Positions 9,001 to 19,762 of a stretch of DNA of 64,000 nt are shown piece after piece. The stretch's first letter is position 1, and every line of letters begins with the position of its first letter. The notes below the pieces were generated by a model that was not told the origin of the DNA, searched no databases, and was given only the letters and a program-made list of their open reading frames with translations. A program made the position numbers and the translations under genes. The DNA comes from Sthenelais limicola (lineage: Eukaryota; Annelida; Polychaeta; Phyllodocida; Sigalionidae): positions 9,712,406-9,776,405 of the forward strand of contig OW804098.1 of assembly GCA_942159475.1 (NCBI GenBank), in the 5' to 3' direction.

Positions 9001-11138
9001 AAGGGGGAATGGCTACATACAACTGCAATGTCCAGAGGATGATGTGCTTATAAACTTGTCAGCTGACATTGATGCGGCCCCTAGGGCAGGCACAAGTGAG
9101 AACTGGATGGTGGAGCACCTTTATGGCAAGTCCCAAGGAATCATGAGTGATGATATCAACAATAGATTTACCATTTGTACAGGAAGCGGGTTCCTAACCA
9201 GATGCTTCTTTACATCTATTGTCTGTGTGGATGGTAAGTGACTATAAACTGCAAGTTTACAAAAAGAAAGTAGAAAAAGCTGCGAAATGACCTACAATTT
9301 TTTTGGTATCTCGTCCTTGAGGTCGTATAAATATGTGTGCCAAATTTCAAGACTGTTTACTAAATATATTCTTGTCTTTCTTAGATCATCCTATGGAGTA
9401 TATTTAGTCACTTAACTAGTAATTGCCCACCCATAAATAGTGCAAACTATTTTGCAACTTGATAATTATTCAACTCAGTGGCTTTGTGGATCAGGTGTAA
9501 GTGGAGCATAACACAACATATAAATTTTATATATAAGGGTCAGATTTTTAGAAAATGTACAATTGGCAGCTGTACACATTTAGTAAAGTATGCTAAATAA
9601 GCTGCAATGTGGTCAATACTAGGTAAATTCGAGTATATTCGGCATTGCATTGATTCTAGCAATCTGTTTGGTTAGGTTGAACTGTATTTTGAACTTTATT
9701 TTCGACTGAAATGTGGGTTATTTGAGAGGATTGGTTCAATTGAAGTTGAATTGTACATTTTCTGAAAATCTGACCCATATGGGTCAGGGCTTCAACAAAT
9801 GTACACTTTTTCTCACCAATCCTCTCAAATAACCCCCATTTAAGGAAGGAATTCGTTTCATAATACAGTTCAAAATAAGCGATCAGATAATTGAATCCAA
9901 GGCAATCCCAAATATACTTAAATGTACCTCATATCGACATTTTCAACTCAGCAAAATTCACTAAAGATACAGAGTTAGCACCTTGTCTAACGACATGCAT
10001 GGCACATCTTGTCTTTTTAAACAGAGAAATATATCTCACGACTTTTGTGTTAGAAAAAGTCATTCAGTAGAGAGATGTTATGAATTCCACAAGTCTTATT
10101 TCAAACAAGGGCTGATTTGCAGAGGAGGTTGCAGAAGAGTTTGCAGAAGACATATTGGGATATTATACGCAGGTTAATCTGGTAATATATATCTACCCCA
10201 GGATTATAGGATATATATATATAAGAGACGACAGAGAATGTATGTATTCATTGCTTTATTTAGTTATGTGTATCACTAACTTAGACTATCATTCCCCGAT
10301 AGTGTTGAATTAAAGATATATAGGACAGTCTAAACACCGTGCCCCCAATATCTGGTTGTTTGATAATGACCAGTGGTCATTATATATAAAGGTATAGCAG
10401 GTGTGGTCCGCCTAGCGTCTATTGTTTCATTTAACTCATTATCACATATTCAGTAAAACAGGGGAAAATACCACATTTTTCCATAGACTCAGAAATATAG
10501 TATACCACAAGTTTTTTTCAAGTATAGTCTGTCCGAAAAGTAGTTGACAGGTGATTTCTTTGTGCCTTTAACGGGAGGGATAAGTGGGGGATTTTTTACT
10601 TCAATCCTTTGCCCCCTGAATCGCAGTTTGCGACTGACCAAGGCTGCTTGCGACCGACCATGGTCAAATATACAGCTGCATTGTATTGCGCTGCCTCTGT
10701 TCTATGTGCAACAGCTGTTGTTTTGCTTAGGTGGAAGGAAGAGCAAATTATACTGGCCCTGTTTCTCCATGGTTGATTGCAATAGGCGACTCGCTGGGCA
10801 AAGGGTAGACAGGTCCTTGTCATAAATAGAATTAAAAAATCTCACACTTTTCCCTTCCCTTAAAGGGACCAAGGAATTACGTGTGAACTACTTTTCAAAC
10901 AGACTATAACTCCAGGAGAAAAAAATAATGGGGTGACATATCTTTTCATTTCTTTTCTGATGTAGTAAGAAAATTTTGCAAAATAATGTTGTGCATTGAA
11001 GAGTCCTGTATACTTTTAAAGATGCACTCTCTGCTACAATTGATCAAAAACTAAGGTTTTTCTACTTTTTATCTGCATTTGACTGGAAGGATGCATGCCA
11101 GCGATACTGGGTTACTTGGACCAGACCCTGGAGGAAGG

Positions 11139-11217
11139 ATGGACATGAGGAGAGTCTGGGGAGTGGTCATCCTAGTCCTGGTCATCCCCACCCTCAGTAC
11201 CACAGCTACCCAACCAT
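11139..11217 (+). CDS. receptor exon 1, unit 2 (signal peptide)
   Basis: Same sequence as the unit-1 exon, with the same phase-1 donor CAT|GTAAGCC. Its own exon 2 is interrupted by the second retrotransposon, so a productive transcript must skip to the intact exon 2 in unit 3. Confidence 0.7.
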
Positions 11218-12904
11218 GTAAGCCAATTTTAAGTGACCCCATATATGGGTCAGATTTTCAGAAAATGTACAATTGGCAGCTCTACATAATTAGGAAATTC
11301 TGCTAAATTTGGCTGAAACTTGATGAATACTGTGTATATCTGTGTATATTTGGTATCGCATTGATTTAAAGTATCAGTTCTGTTATGTTAAACTGCATTT
11401 TGAAGCTCATTTTTGTCTTAAATGTGGGTTATTAGAGAGGATTGGTGAAGGTGAATTTTCATTTTCTGAAAATCTGACTCATATGTGTTTGATGGACAAT
11501 ATCTACAGATTCAAAACAGATTAAAGCTGCACTCTCAGCTAACGGCGATAAAAAGCAAACATTTTTTTTTATTATCTTCCATTCTTTTCCAACCCATCTA
11601 AAAGTCATTTGACCAAAATTGTTAAGGATTCTCTTTGATTTTGCTACAGGGTTTCTAAAACGTTGTTATTATTAGTAGGGTAAGGGGTTCGGTTTGAATT
11701 GATTTAGCTATCTTCCTTGATAAGCATACATGTGCTTATCCAATAAACCTTTATTACTGAAATGAATTCAATTAAATATCTATCCCCTCAGTTGGCAACA
11801 TTTGGGTTTCCATTTATTGCCGACCGAGTCTTTGATTTCACTGACTAGAAAAATGGCTCAGTGTTAGTTACCCTGGGATTCCTGGCCCCCGTTGAATACA
11901 AATGTTATATTGGTTGTGCGTGAAGTGTGACCAAAGTGTGCTGGAGGAGTATTCATTATATCAAATGTGATCTGTTTTAGGAAAATGAGTCATAAGTCGC
12001 AAAATAAGGATTTTGAGATATCACCATATTTGAAAGAGGAGATCAAGGTGGTTCTAATGGTAGTAAACACTGGGACATCTAATACATACTTCTATATTTT
12101 AAGTTTGATATTTTTATTTTTGAAAAAAAAAAGTTAGCAATGTTTCTGGATGGGTAATTACCAGTAAAGTAACTAAATATACTCTATATGAAGGCCTTCA
12201 AAATGCAAGGATATATTTAATACAATGTCTTGAAATTTGTTACATGGTTTTATATGACTATAAGTGCTAAACCCTCTAACAATCAGAACATTTCAATAAA
12301 GGGATCTTGTGGAAAAAACACTTAGAAAAATATCAATTTTGCGACTTGTGACTCATTTTACTGGAACACATCACAAATGGCACCATGGAGGTTTTAAATC
12401 GAGCGAGACAGAGGGTGAAATCGCACGAAACCCAATCGGGGTGGAGTTCGATTTGACCCGACGTCAAGATCAATTAAAAACCGAACAGAGTACTATTGGA
12501 TATTTATTACTTACTGATTTATCAATTTATTTGTTAGATTTACATTCATAGTACTGTTTTTCTTGACAAATTATCAAAATAATGTCTGAAAACTTGCTAA
12601 ACATGCAAGGCAGCCCTACGCTTCTGCCACTAAGAAGCGCAACGTCACAAACCGTAATTACGCTATTTGGGTCAGGTGCTTCCATGACAACCCATATGGC
12701 ATTGGTATGCCATACGACCTATCAGGTGGCACCCCTGTATCACATCATTGTAATCATGTAGGCCCTACGTATGTAATAAAGCCTCAAACATACTTCAACA
12801 ACCTCTCATAAGTACAATCCGGGAACGGTGCTGAGACGGGTTCTCAGTTTATTTAACGGGGCCCAGGTAAGACAATGTAAAAATTCCAATCCAATTTCAG
12901 GTTA

Positions 12905-13093
12905 TATGGAGTATATTCCGTAGGAATATAGGTATAAATCTTAGGAAGCCACGCGGACCGGACGGGACGTCATAGGGCGGTCGCCAGGACGACGTAGAAC
13001 TTTCGCCTGGGAGACGGCTGCGTCTCAGTGACGAGACGGCAGTCGCCATCTTCCCAGCCATCTCAGAAGACGAGGGAGTCGCAAAAAAAAATT
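12905..13093 (+). repeat. split direct repeat A1, copy 2
   Basis: Identical by eye to A1 of copy 1, with the same flanking TAT. Confidence 0.88.
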
Positions 13094-13125
13094 AAATCGG
13101 GAAAGATTCTTCCTCCGCATCCGAG

Positions 13126-14106
13126 ATGTCTACCATAAATTGTCCGGTGTGTTTCAAAAAGCACAAGGAGCCTCCTTGTACACCAAAGGAAGATGGGGCT
13201 ACAGGATTTTCGTTGCAGGACATGGCGAAAGACTTGGAGATCGAGCAGACTACAGCGGCCCGAGGCTCCGCCGAGTATCAAGTCTGGCTAGAGTCCATGG
13301 TCACTGCCCAGAGAGTTAAAATGGAACGTCTACAGATTGAGTCTAAGACTTGTTCCCTTGAGGCACAACTTGCTGAGATGAACAACTCCATGAATTCTCC
13401 GAGAGGCCCAGGCGGGCGAAACTCCATGGGCTTCGACATCTCGCCGCCCAACCTGACGCGGGGACTGGACTTGTCTCGCGTACCCGACCTAGCGAAGCTG
13501 CGGCCAGAGAGCCACCTGATCACTGAGAAGAAAGCGGAACAAATGACTATACGTGAGTTAATGTTCGGCTGCATGTCAGTCCTTAACTACCTCATATCTA
13601 ACGATGTTGACCCGATGGGCTACGGCTTACACATGACCTTTGTGGCTAGTAAATCTATCAGCAAGGATTACGTGAAATTGGCTCTAATTCGCTATGAAAG
13701 ATCGGTTACGGATGCTGTCTTGGAAGGCAAGTTAAGGGATTGGGTTCACGTCGAGCTTCAACTAGCGAGTACTTTCTTCAGCCCTGAAAATATGAAGGCT
13801 TTTACCACATTGAAACACCTTTCGGCTTCAGCTGCTCCTCGCTACGCTCGCAAGGTTGTGGTCAGACCGGCACGCAGAATGGCGGGTGAGGATAAATATG
13901 ACCCGTTATTCGACTTCGAACATTGGCCATCTGACATCTGCTGGATATACAACTATCAGCACCCGACGAAAAAGTGTTCTGTGCCATGTAAGAGGAAACA
14001 TGTCTGCGCTTTGTGCCTCTCGGCGAGTCATACGGCCGATGTCTGCCAGTCACGCAGCAGCACCTTTCGTTGGTCTGACGTCTCCGGTGGCGGAGGCGCA
14101 GAGTAG
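13126..14106 (+). CDS. Gag-like protein of the retrotransposon, copy 2
   Basis: 326 residues, equal to the copy-1 protein except Val for Ile in the segment RVPDLAK. The N-terminal CPVC, helical region and C-terminal CCHC zinc knuckle (294-307) are retained. The frame is intact, so both copies could make the protein. Confidence 0.8.
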   Translation: MSTINCPVCFKKHKEPPCTPKEDGATGFSLQDMAKDLEIEQTTAARGSAEYQVWLESMVTAQRVKMERLQIESKTCSLEAQLAEMNNSMNSPRGPGGRNSMGFDISPPNLTRGLDLSRVPDLAKLRPESHLITEKKAEQMTIRELMFGCMSVLNYLISNDVDPMGYGLHMTFVASKSISKDYVKLALIRYERSVTDAVLEGKLRDWVHVELQLASTFFSPENMKAFTTLKHLSASAAPRYARKVVVRPARRMAGEDKYDPLFDFEHWPSDICWIYNYQHPTKKCSVPCKRKHVCALCLSASHTADVCQSRSSTFRWSDVSGGGGAE

Positions 14107-15766
14107 CGTGGTAAACAACCAAGATGGCGGACCATCGCTTCCGGTGAGTGAAAATATGCCCTGTGCCTCAGTGTCTTCGGTCATTTCTGAGCCCGATTTT
14201 AACTCATTAGTACATCAATGCCGGGAAGTGGGGTCCGACCATATCATACAGGGGATAAGATCTCAGCTCAACCCTTCAAATTGGGCGCACATGCTTCTTT
14301 TCAACGACATCTGGGACCCCGACTCGCATTACGTCCTGGACGGCATCATGTCGGGGTTTCGCTTACTAAACAAAGACGCGGTGATACAAGGCTACTCCGC
14401 AGACAATTATAGCTCCTGCTTTTCGCCAGCTTCCTTTGCCAAACTAGATTCTTTAATTACATCGGAGATCAGAACTGGCAAACTTTCAATAGTGGACTCT
14501 CCACCTGTGTGCATACATGCTATCGGAGCTGTGTCAAAACCTGACGGAGGAATCAGACCTATAACGGACTGCAGCCTCCCGGACGGGCTCTCTGTTAACA
14601 ACTACACAAATGAGGTCGTTTCAAAATTCAGCTTGATCTCTATTGATGACATATCACTGGCAGTTCCACGTGGTGCCCTCATGGGAGTGGTGGACCTGTC
14701 GAGTGCGTATCGTTCATTATTGCTCCACCCTTCACAAAGGACCTACTTCGGCCTCAAATGGAATGTACTCGGCCACCCCACGTGTTTAGTTGACAATGCT
14801 ATCTGTTTTGGGGCCAGCGCCGCCCCCTTTGTTTTTCATCGTGTCACAGACTGTGTGTCACGTATGCTACTTCGGCGTGGATTTAATTGCAGAAGCTACT
14901 TGGACGACTTCATATACTGGGGTAGTACAATGGAGGAGACCCTGAACACTCAGTCATTTCTCTTGTCAGTGCTCAGACGTTTAGGCTTCTACATAGCGTG
15001 GAAGAAGGTCACTGGTCCTTCTCAGGTGTGTAGATTTTTAGGCATAAACCTCGACTCCTCGTCCATGACACTGAGCCTACCCGAGGACAAAATGGTCAAG
15101 CTTCAATCCGAGTTACTATTCTTCTCTGGCCGCAAAAGGGCTACAAAGACCCAACTCCAGCGCCTTGCGGGCATCTTGTCACATTGCGGTAAGGTCATTG
15201 CAGGTGGGCGTATATACATTAATGCTGTGTTTGATCTTCTAAAATCCATGTCATCTACTGAAAAAAGGCGCCTTTCTTCTGCAATGATATCTGATCTTCA
15301 CTGGTGGTACGTGAACATGAACTACTTCAACGGGGTGTCATGCATGCTCTCTGCCTCAACGACTGACTGGGACTACATAGCATGGATATCTTCGTCCTCA
15401 TATGCTGCCTCTCTGGGAAGTGTCACTGTCGGCGGCACATATGCCTTGTCTGATTCAGAGTTCATCGGCTTCCAACTGGACGTCAACCCATGTGCCATAA
15501 ATCTGCCCCCTTGCTGCTTTGCTAGCCCTTCTTCACGTGAACTATGCTCCTTTGCCTCCGTACTCCATCGGGCCCTGCCATCAAGGGATTTTAATGATAG
15601 TGCCATCCTGGTCGTGTGTAACACCCGTGCCTGTGTCCATATGCTATCTAAAGGCAGAGCCTTATGCCCTCACCTAGTCGACATCCTCAAATATATCTTT
15701 CATGCCTGCTTTGCTAAAAACGTGTGTCTTTTACCATCTGCAATATCTTCCCTGCAGGCAACCTAG
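13856..15766 (+). CDS. reverse transcriptase-RNase H polyprotein, copy 2
   Basis: 636 residues with the same intact RT motifs (motif A Asp280, FGASAAP, YLDD 348-351) and the same unusual RNase H region as copy 1. The visible difference is Thr for Ile shortly after YLDD (MEETLNT). It overlaps gag upstream and the recombinase ORF downstream in different frames. Confidence 0.85.
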   Translation: MWSDRHAEWRVRINMTRYSTSNIGHLTSAGYTTISTRRKSVLCHVRGNMSALCASRRVIRPMSASHAAAPFVGLTSPVAEAQSSVVNNQDGGPSLPVSENMPCASVSSVISEPDFNSLVHQCREVGSDHIIQGIRSQLNPSNWAHMLLFNDIWDPDSHYVLDGIMSGFRLLNKDAVIQGYSADNYSSCFSPASFAKLDSLITSEIRTGKLSIVDSPPVCIHAIGAVSKPDGGIRPITDCSLPDGLSVNNYTNEVVSKFSLISIDDISLAVPRGALMGVVDLSSAYRSLLLHPSQRTYFGLKWNVLGHPTCLVDNAICFGASAAPFVFHRVTDCVSRMLLRRGFNCRSYLDDFIYWGSTMEETLNTQSFLLSVLRRLGFYIAWKKVTGPSQVCRFLGINLDSSSMTLSLPEDKMVKLQSELLFFSGRKRATKTQLQRLAGILSHCGKVIAGGRIYINAVFDLLKSMSSTEKRRLSSAMISDLHWWYVNMNYFNGVSCMLSASTTDWDYIAWISSSSYAASLGSVTVGGTYALSDSEFIGFQLDVNPCAINLPPCCFASPSSRELCSFASVLHRALPSRDFNDSAILVVCNTRACVHMLSKGRALCPHLVDILKYIFHACFAKNVCLLPSAISSLQAT

Positions 15767-16701
15767 ACGCCGAGGTTCGGAAGCTTCAGTGGAACGCCAT
15801 GGCAGCTACAACCAAATCTGTGAGGTCTAGCCAATGGCACCAGTTTTCCCTGTTCTGTGCATCAATCGGACAGGATCCTCTTCCAGTGGGGCCTTTACTA
15901 GTGTCCAGGTATTTGGCTCATATGGCAACAGTGAAGCGCCTTGCCTACTCGACAATTAATAACAACCTCTCTGCCCTAAATCACCTATCTAAATTTTACG
16001 GAGGTCCTGACCTACGCGAAGACTTTCAACTGTCTCTGCTCATGCGAGGCATTAAACGTGCTACTTCTACTGTAGAGTCTCCCAAGGACCCTCTGCTTCC
16101 ACACGACTTGAAAGGAATGTTTCAACATGTGGACTTGGACAAGGACTTGGAGTTTGCTGTATGGGTGGGCGTGTTACTGTGTTATCGCACCCTCCTACGC
16201 AAGTCCCATGTCTTCCATTCAGAGGGCAGCAGCCATCTATTATCCAGGGGGGACGTCACCTTCGACGGCGATTGGGCTCTGGTGTCTATTGGCTCCTCTA
16301 AGACTGATCAACACGGTGCCAGACCCTTCGTCGTGCCTGTGAAACGCTGCTCATCTGCTCTCTGCCTGGTCCATGCACTTCGTTCCCTGGTATCTCAGCA
16401 CCCTGCTTCCCCGTCAGCCCCGCTCATATCGACCAAAGGGGGCTCTCCTGTTCTCTACTCTGCAGCGCTTCGCCTTCTCAAGAAATGGGCATCAGCCGCG
16501 GGCGTTAAAAAAGATGTCGGTCTTCACAGCCTCCGCCGTGGAGCCGCGACTTTTATGCACCTCCAGGGCGTCAACCTGCAGGATATCAGGATGGCGGGTG
16601 ACTGGCAGTCACTTGCTGTGCTCAAGTACCTGTCTGCTCCCCTCCCTCACCGCCAGCACATCGAGTCCAAAATGGCCCATGCGCTGGACGTGCTCCCATA
16701 G
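15724..16701 (+). CDS. tyrosine recombinase, copy 2
   Basis: 325 residues, no difference seen from copy 1. The catalytic residues Arg159, His268, Arg271, Trp294 and Tyr302 are all present. With the open gag and RT frames, this copy also looks coding-competent. Confidence 0.9.
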   Translation: MSFTICNIFPAGNLDAEVRKLQWNAMAATTKSVRSSQWHQFSLFCASIGQDPLPVGPLLVSRYLAHMATVKRLAYSTINNNLSALNHLSKFYGGPDLREDFQLSLLMRGIKRATSTVESPKDPLLPHDLKGMFQHVDLDKDLEFAVWVGVLLCYRTLLRKSHVFHSEGSSHLLSRGDVTFDGDWALVSIGSSKTDQHGARPFVVPVKRCSSALCLVHALRSLVSQHPASPSAPLISTKGGSPVLYSAALRLLKKWASAAGVKKDVGLHSLRRGAATFMHLQGVNLQDIRMAGDWQSLAVLKYLSAPLPHRQHIESKMAHALDVLP

Positions 16702-16742
16702 TCTCCACTCTACTACACAATAATACTACAAAACTGGGTTCT

Positions 16743-17039
16743 GGGCGCAAGCTCTTCTTCTCTCCCCTCACATCCAGGACTGAGAGATTAATGCCACTTA
16801 AATAATACAGAGAGACTGTGCATGAACTAGACATTCTATCTTTAATGTTATTCTCTTCACAGATTGGTTAATGAAATTCTAGACATTTGTTGTCACTGTC
16901 TGATGCTCTACCACTTACATTATATATTCATGTTATAGCTTACCCCCACAGAAGCTTCTGCCTTGTGCCCCATTCATGCTTACTTGTGAGGTTTCGAAAT
17001 AACAACCTTGAAACTGATAGTTGTTTTCGCTTGATTTAT
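16743..17039 (+). repeat. split direct repeat B1, copy 2
   Basis: 297 bp, identical by eye to B2 at 17249-17545; ends in the TAT shared with A2. Confidence 0.88.
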
Positions 17040-17225
17040 GGAGTATATTCCGTAGGAATATAGGTATAAATCTTAGGAAGCCACGCGGACCGGACGGGAC
17101 GTCATAGGGCGGTCGCCAGGACGACGTAGAACTTTCGCCTGGGAGACGGCTGCGTCTCAGTGACGAGACGGCAGTCGCCATCTTCCCAGCCATCTCAGAA
17201 GACGAGGGAGTCGCAAAAAAAAATT
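17037..17225 (+). repeat. split direct repeat A2, copy 2
   Basis: 189 bp, identical by eye to A1 at 12905-13093. Confidence 0.88.
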
Positions 17226-17248
17226 TTTTTTTATCTCTCTTCTAAAAG

Positions 17249-17545
17249 GGGCGCAAGCTCTTCTTCTCTCCCCTCACATCCAGGACTGAGAGATTAATGC
17301 CACTTAAATAATACAGAGAGACTGTGCATGAACTAGACATTCTATCTTTAATGTTATTCTCTTCACAGATTGGTTAATGAAATTCTAGACATTTGTTGTC
17401 ACTGTCTGATGCTCTACCACTTACATTATATATTCATGTTATAGCTTACCCCCACAGAAGCTTCTGCCTTGTGCCCCATTCATGCTTACTTGTGAGGTTT
17501 CGAAATAACAACCTTGAAACTGATAGTTGTTTTCGCTTGATTTAT
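17249..17545 (+). repeat. split direct repeat B2, copy 2
   Basis: 297 bp right end of the element, followed directly by exon-2 sequence. Confidence 0.88.
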
Positions 17546-19683
17546 AAGGGGGAATGGCTACATACAACTGCAATGTCCAGAGGATGATGTGCTTATAAAC
17601 TTGTCAGCTGACATTGATGCGGCCCCTAGGGCAGGCACAAGTGAGAACTGGATGGTGGAGCACCTTTACGGCAAGTCCCAAGGAATCATGAGTGATGATA
17701 TCAACAATAGATTTACCATTTGTACAGGAAGCGGGTTCCTAACCAGATGCTTCTTTACATCTATTGTCTGTGTGGATGGTAAGTGACTATAAACTGCAAG
17801 TTTACAAAAAGAAAGTAGAAAAAGCTGCGAAATGACCTACAATTTTTTTGGTATCTCGTCCTTGAGGTCGTATAAATATGTGTGCCAAATTTCAAGACTG
17901 TTTACTAAATATATTCTTGTCTTTCTTAGATCATCCTATGGAGTATATTTAGTCACTTAACTAGTAATTGCCCACCCATAAATAGTGCAAACTATTTTGC
18001 AACTTGATAATTATTCAACTCAGTGGCTTTGTGGATCAGGTGTAAGTGGAGCATAACACAACATATAAATTTTATATATAAGGGTCAGATTTTTAGAAAA
18101 TGTACAATTGGCAGCTGTACACATTTAGTAAAGTATGCTAAATAAGCTGCAATGTGGTCAATACTAGGTAAATTCGAGTATATTCGGCATTGCATTGATT
18201 CTAGCAATCTGTTTGGTTAGGTTGAACTGTATTTTGAACTTTATTTTCGACTGAAATGTGGGTTATTTGAGAGGATTGGTTCAATTGAAGTTGAATTGTA
18301 CATTTTCTGAAAATCTGACCCATATGGGTCAGGGCTTCAACAAATGTACACTTTTTCTCACCAATCCTCTCAAATAACCCCCATTTAAGGAAGGAATTCG
18401 TTTCATAATACAGTTCAAAATAAGCGATCAGATAATTGAATCCAAGGCAATCCCAAATATACTTAAATGTACCTCATATCAACATTTTCAACTCAGCAAA
18501 ATTCACTAAAGATACAGAGTTAGCACCTTGTCTAACGACATGCATGGCACATCTTGTCTTTTTAAACAGAGAAATATATCTCACGACTTTTGTGTTAGAA
18601 AAAGTCATTCAGTAGAGAGATGTTATGAATTCCACAAGTCTTATTTCAAACAAGGGCTGATTTGCAGAGGAGGTTGCAGAAGAGTTTGCAGAAGACATAT
18701 TGGGATATTATACGCAGGTTAATCTGGTAATATATATCTACCCCAGGATTATAGGATATATATATATAAGAGACGACAGAGAATGTATGTATTCATTGCT
18801 TTATTTAGTTATGTGTATCACTAACTTAGACTATCATTCCCCGATAGTGTTGAATTAAAGATATATAGGACAGTCTAAACACCGTGCCCCCAATATCTGG
18901 TTGTTTGATAATGACCAGTGGTCATTATATATAAAGGTATAGCAGGTGTGGTCCGCCTAGCGTCTATTGTTTCATTTAACTCATTATCACATATTCAGTA
19001 AAACAGGGGAAAATACCACATTTTTCCATAGACTCAGAAATATAGTATACCACAAGTTTTTTTCAAGTATAGTCTGTCCGAAAAGTAGTTGACAGGTGAT
19101 TTCTTTGTGCCTTTAACGGGAGGGATAAGTGGGGGATTTTTTACTTCAATCCTTTGCCCCCTGAATCGCAGTTTGCGACTGACCAAGGCTGCTTGCGACC
19201 GACCATGGTCAAATATACAGCTGCATTGTATTGCGCTGCCTCTGTTCTATGTGCAACAGCTGTTGTTTTGCTTAGGTGGAAGGAAGAGCAAATTATACTG
19301 GCCCTGTTTCTCCATGGTTGATTGCAATAGGCGACTCGCTGGGCAAAGGGTAGACAGGTCCTTGTCATAAATAGAATTAAAAAATCTCACACTTTTCCCT
19401 TCCCTTAAAGGGACCAAGGAATTACGTGTGAACTACTTTTCAAACAGACTATAACTCCAGGAGAAAAAAATAATGGGGTGACATATCTTTTCATTTCTTT
19501 TCTGATGTAGTAAGAAAATTTTGCAAAATAATGTTGTGCATTGAAGAGTCCTGTATACTTTTAAAGATGCACTCTCTGCTACAATTGATCAAAAACTAAG
19601 GTTTTTCTACTTTTTATCTGCATTTGACTGGAAGGATGCATGCCAGCGATACTGGGTTACTTGGACCAGACCCTGGAGGAAGG

Positions 19684-19762
19684 ATGGACATGAGGAGAGT
19701 CTGGGGAGTGGTCATCCTAGTCCTGGTCATCCCCACCCTCAGTACCACAGCTACCCAACCAT
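19684..19762 (+). CDS. receptor exon 1, unit 3 (signal peptide)
   Basis: Same signal-peptide exon, with donor CAT|GTAAGCC in phase 1. It is the nearest exon 1 upstream of an uninterrupted exon 2 (1.7 kb away), so this is the most likely first coding exon of a functional transcript. Joining gives TQP-C at the boundary, with the Cys codon split T|GT. Confidence 0.75.

Larger units (their letters stand above)
4355..9233 (+). pseudogene. receptor exon 2, unit 1, split by retrotransposon
   Basis: Exon 2 begins at 4355 after a good acceptor, but the retrotransposon enters at the TAT of 4360-4362 and the exon resumes at 8998-9001, running to the donor G|GTAAGTG after 9233. Splicing to the original acceptor would read a few codons into the element and stop at TAG. 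The coding content of the separated part is otherwise intact and identical in protein to unit 3, so the damage is the insertion alone. Confidence 0.75.
759..9297 (+). repeat. tandem unit 1 (with retrotransposon insert)
   Basis: First copy of the 3.9 kb tandem unit, enlarged by a 4.64 kb retrotransposon. It starts at a T-tract followed by GGTATCTCGTCC and ends just after GAAATGACCTACAA. In order it holds: the right part of a family-2 MITE (759-about 910), a family-1 MITE (993-1232), a decayed inverted family-1 fragment (1237-about 1428), a family-5 MITE (1979-2364), receptor exon 1 (2595-2673), a family-1 MITE (2703-2936), a family-2 MITE (3422-3830), exon 2 split by the retrotransposon, and about 65 bp of intron. 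It differs from the other units by a few substitutions and a 5-bp indel near 970. Confidence 0.9.
12905..17545 (+). mobile_element. Ngaro/PAT-type retrotransposon, copy 2
   Basis: Same insertion site, orientation and length as copy 1 (4638 bp plus shared TAT). A1 12905-13093, B1 16743-17039, A2 17037-17225, B2 17249-17545. Only two amino-acid differences from copy 1 were seen. Two independent insertions at one site are unlikely, so this copy probably arose by duplication of the whole unit. Confidence 0.9.
12900..17778 (+). pseudogene. receptor exon 2, unit 2, split by retrotransposon
   Basis: Same arrangement as in unit 1: acceptor TTTCAG at 12894-12899, five bases of exon, then the retrotransposon, with the exon resuming at 17543-17546 and ending before GTAAGTG after 17778. 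It carries CTTTACGGC like unit 3, where unit 1 has CTTTATGGC, a silent change. Confidence 0.75.
9298..17842 (+). repeat. tandem unit 2 (with retrotransposon insert)
   Basis: Second copy of the unit, 8545 bp including the second retrotransposon. Contents match unit 1: family-1 MITE 9537-9776, family-5 MITE 10523-10908, exon 1 11139-11217, family-1 MITE 11247-11480, family-2 MITE 11966-12375 (one extra A in its A-tract), retrotransposon 12905-17545 and the rest of exon 2 to 17778. It shares with unit 3 a 5-bp insertion near 9510 that units 1 and 4 lack. Confidence 0.9.

Noticed and set aside
17930..17960. TATGGAGTATATT in the units matches the first 13 bases of the retrotransposon end
   Set aside because: It lies in family-2 MITE sequence found elsewhere (for example 46505); the match stops there and no element sequence follows, so it is taken as chance.
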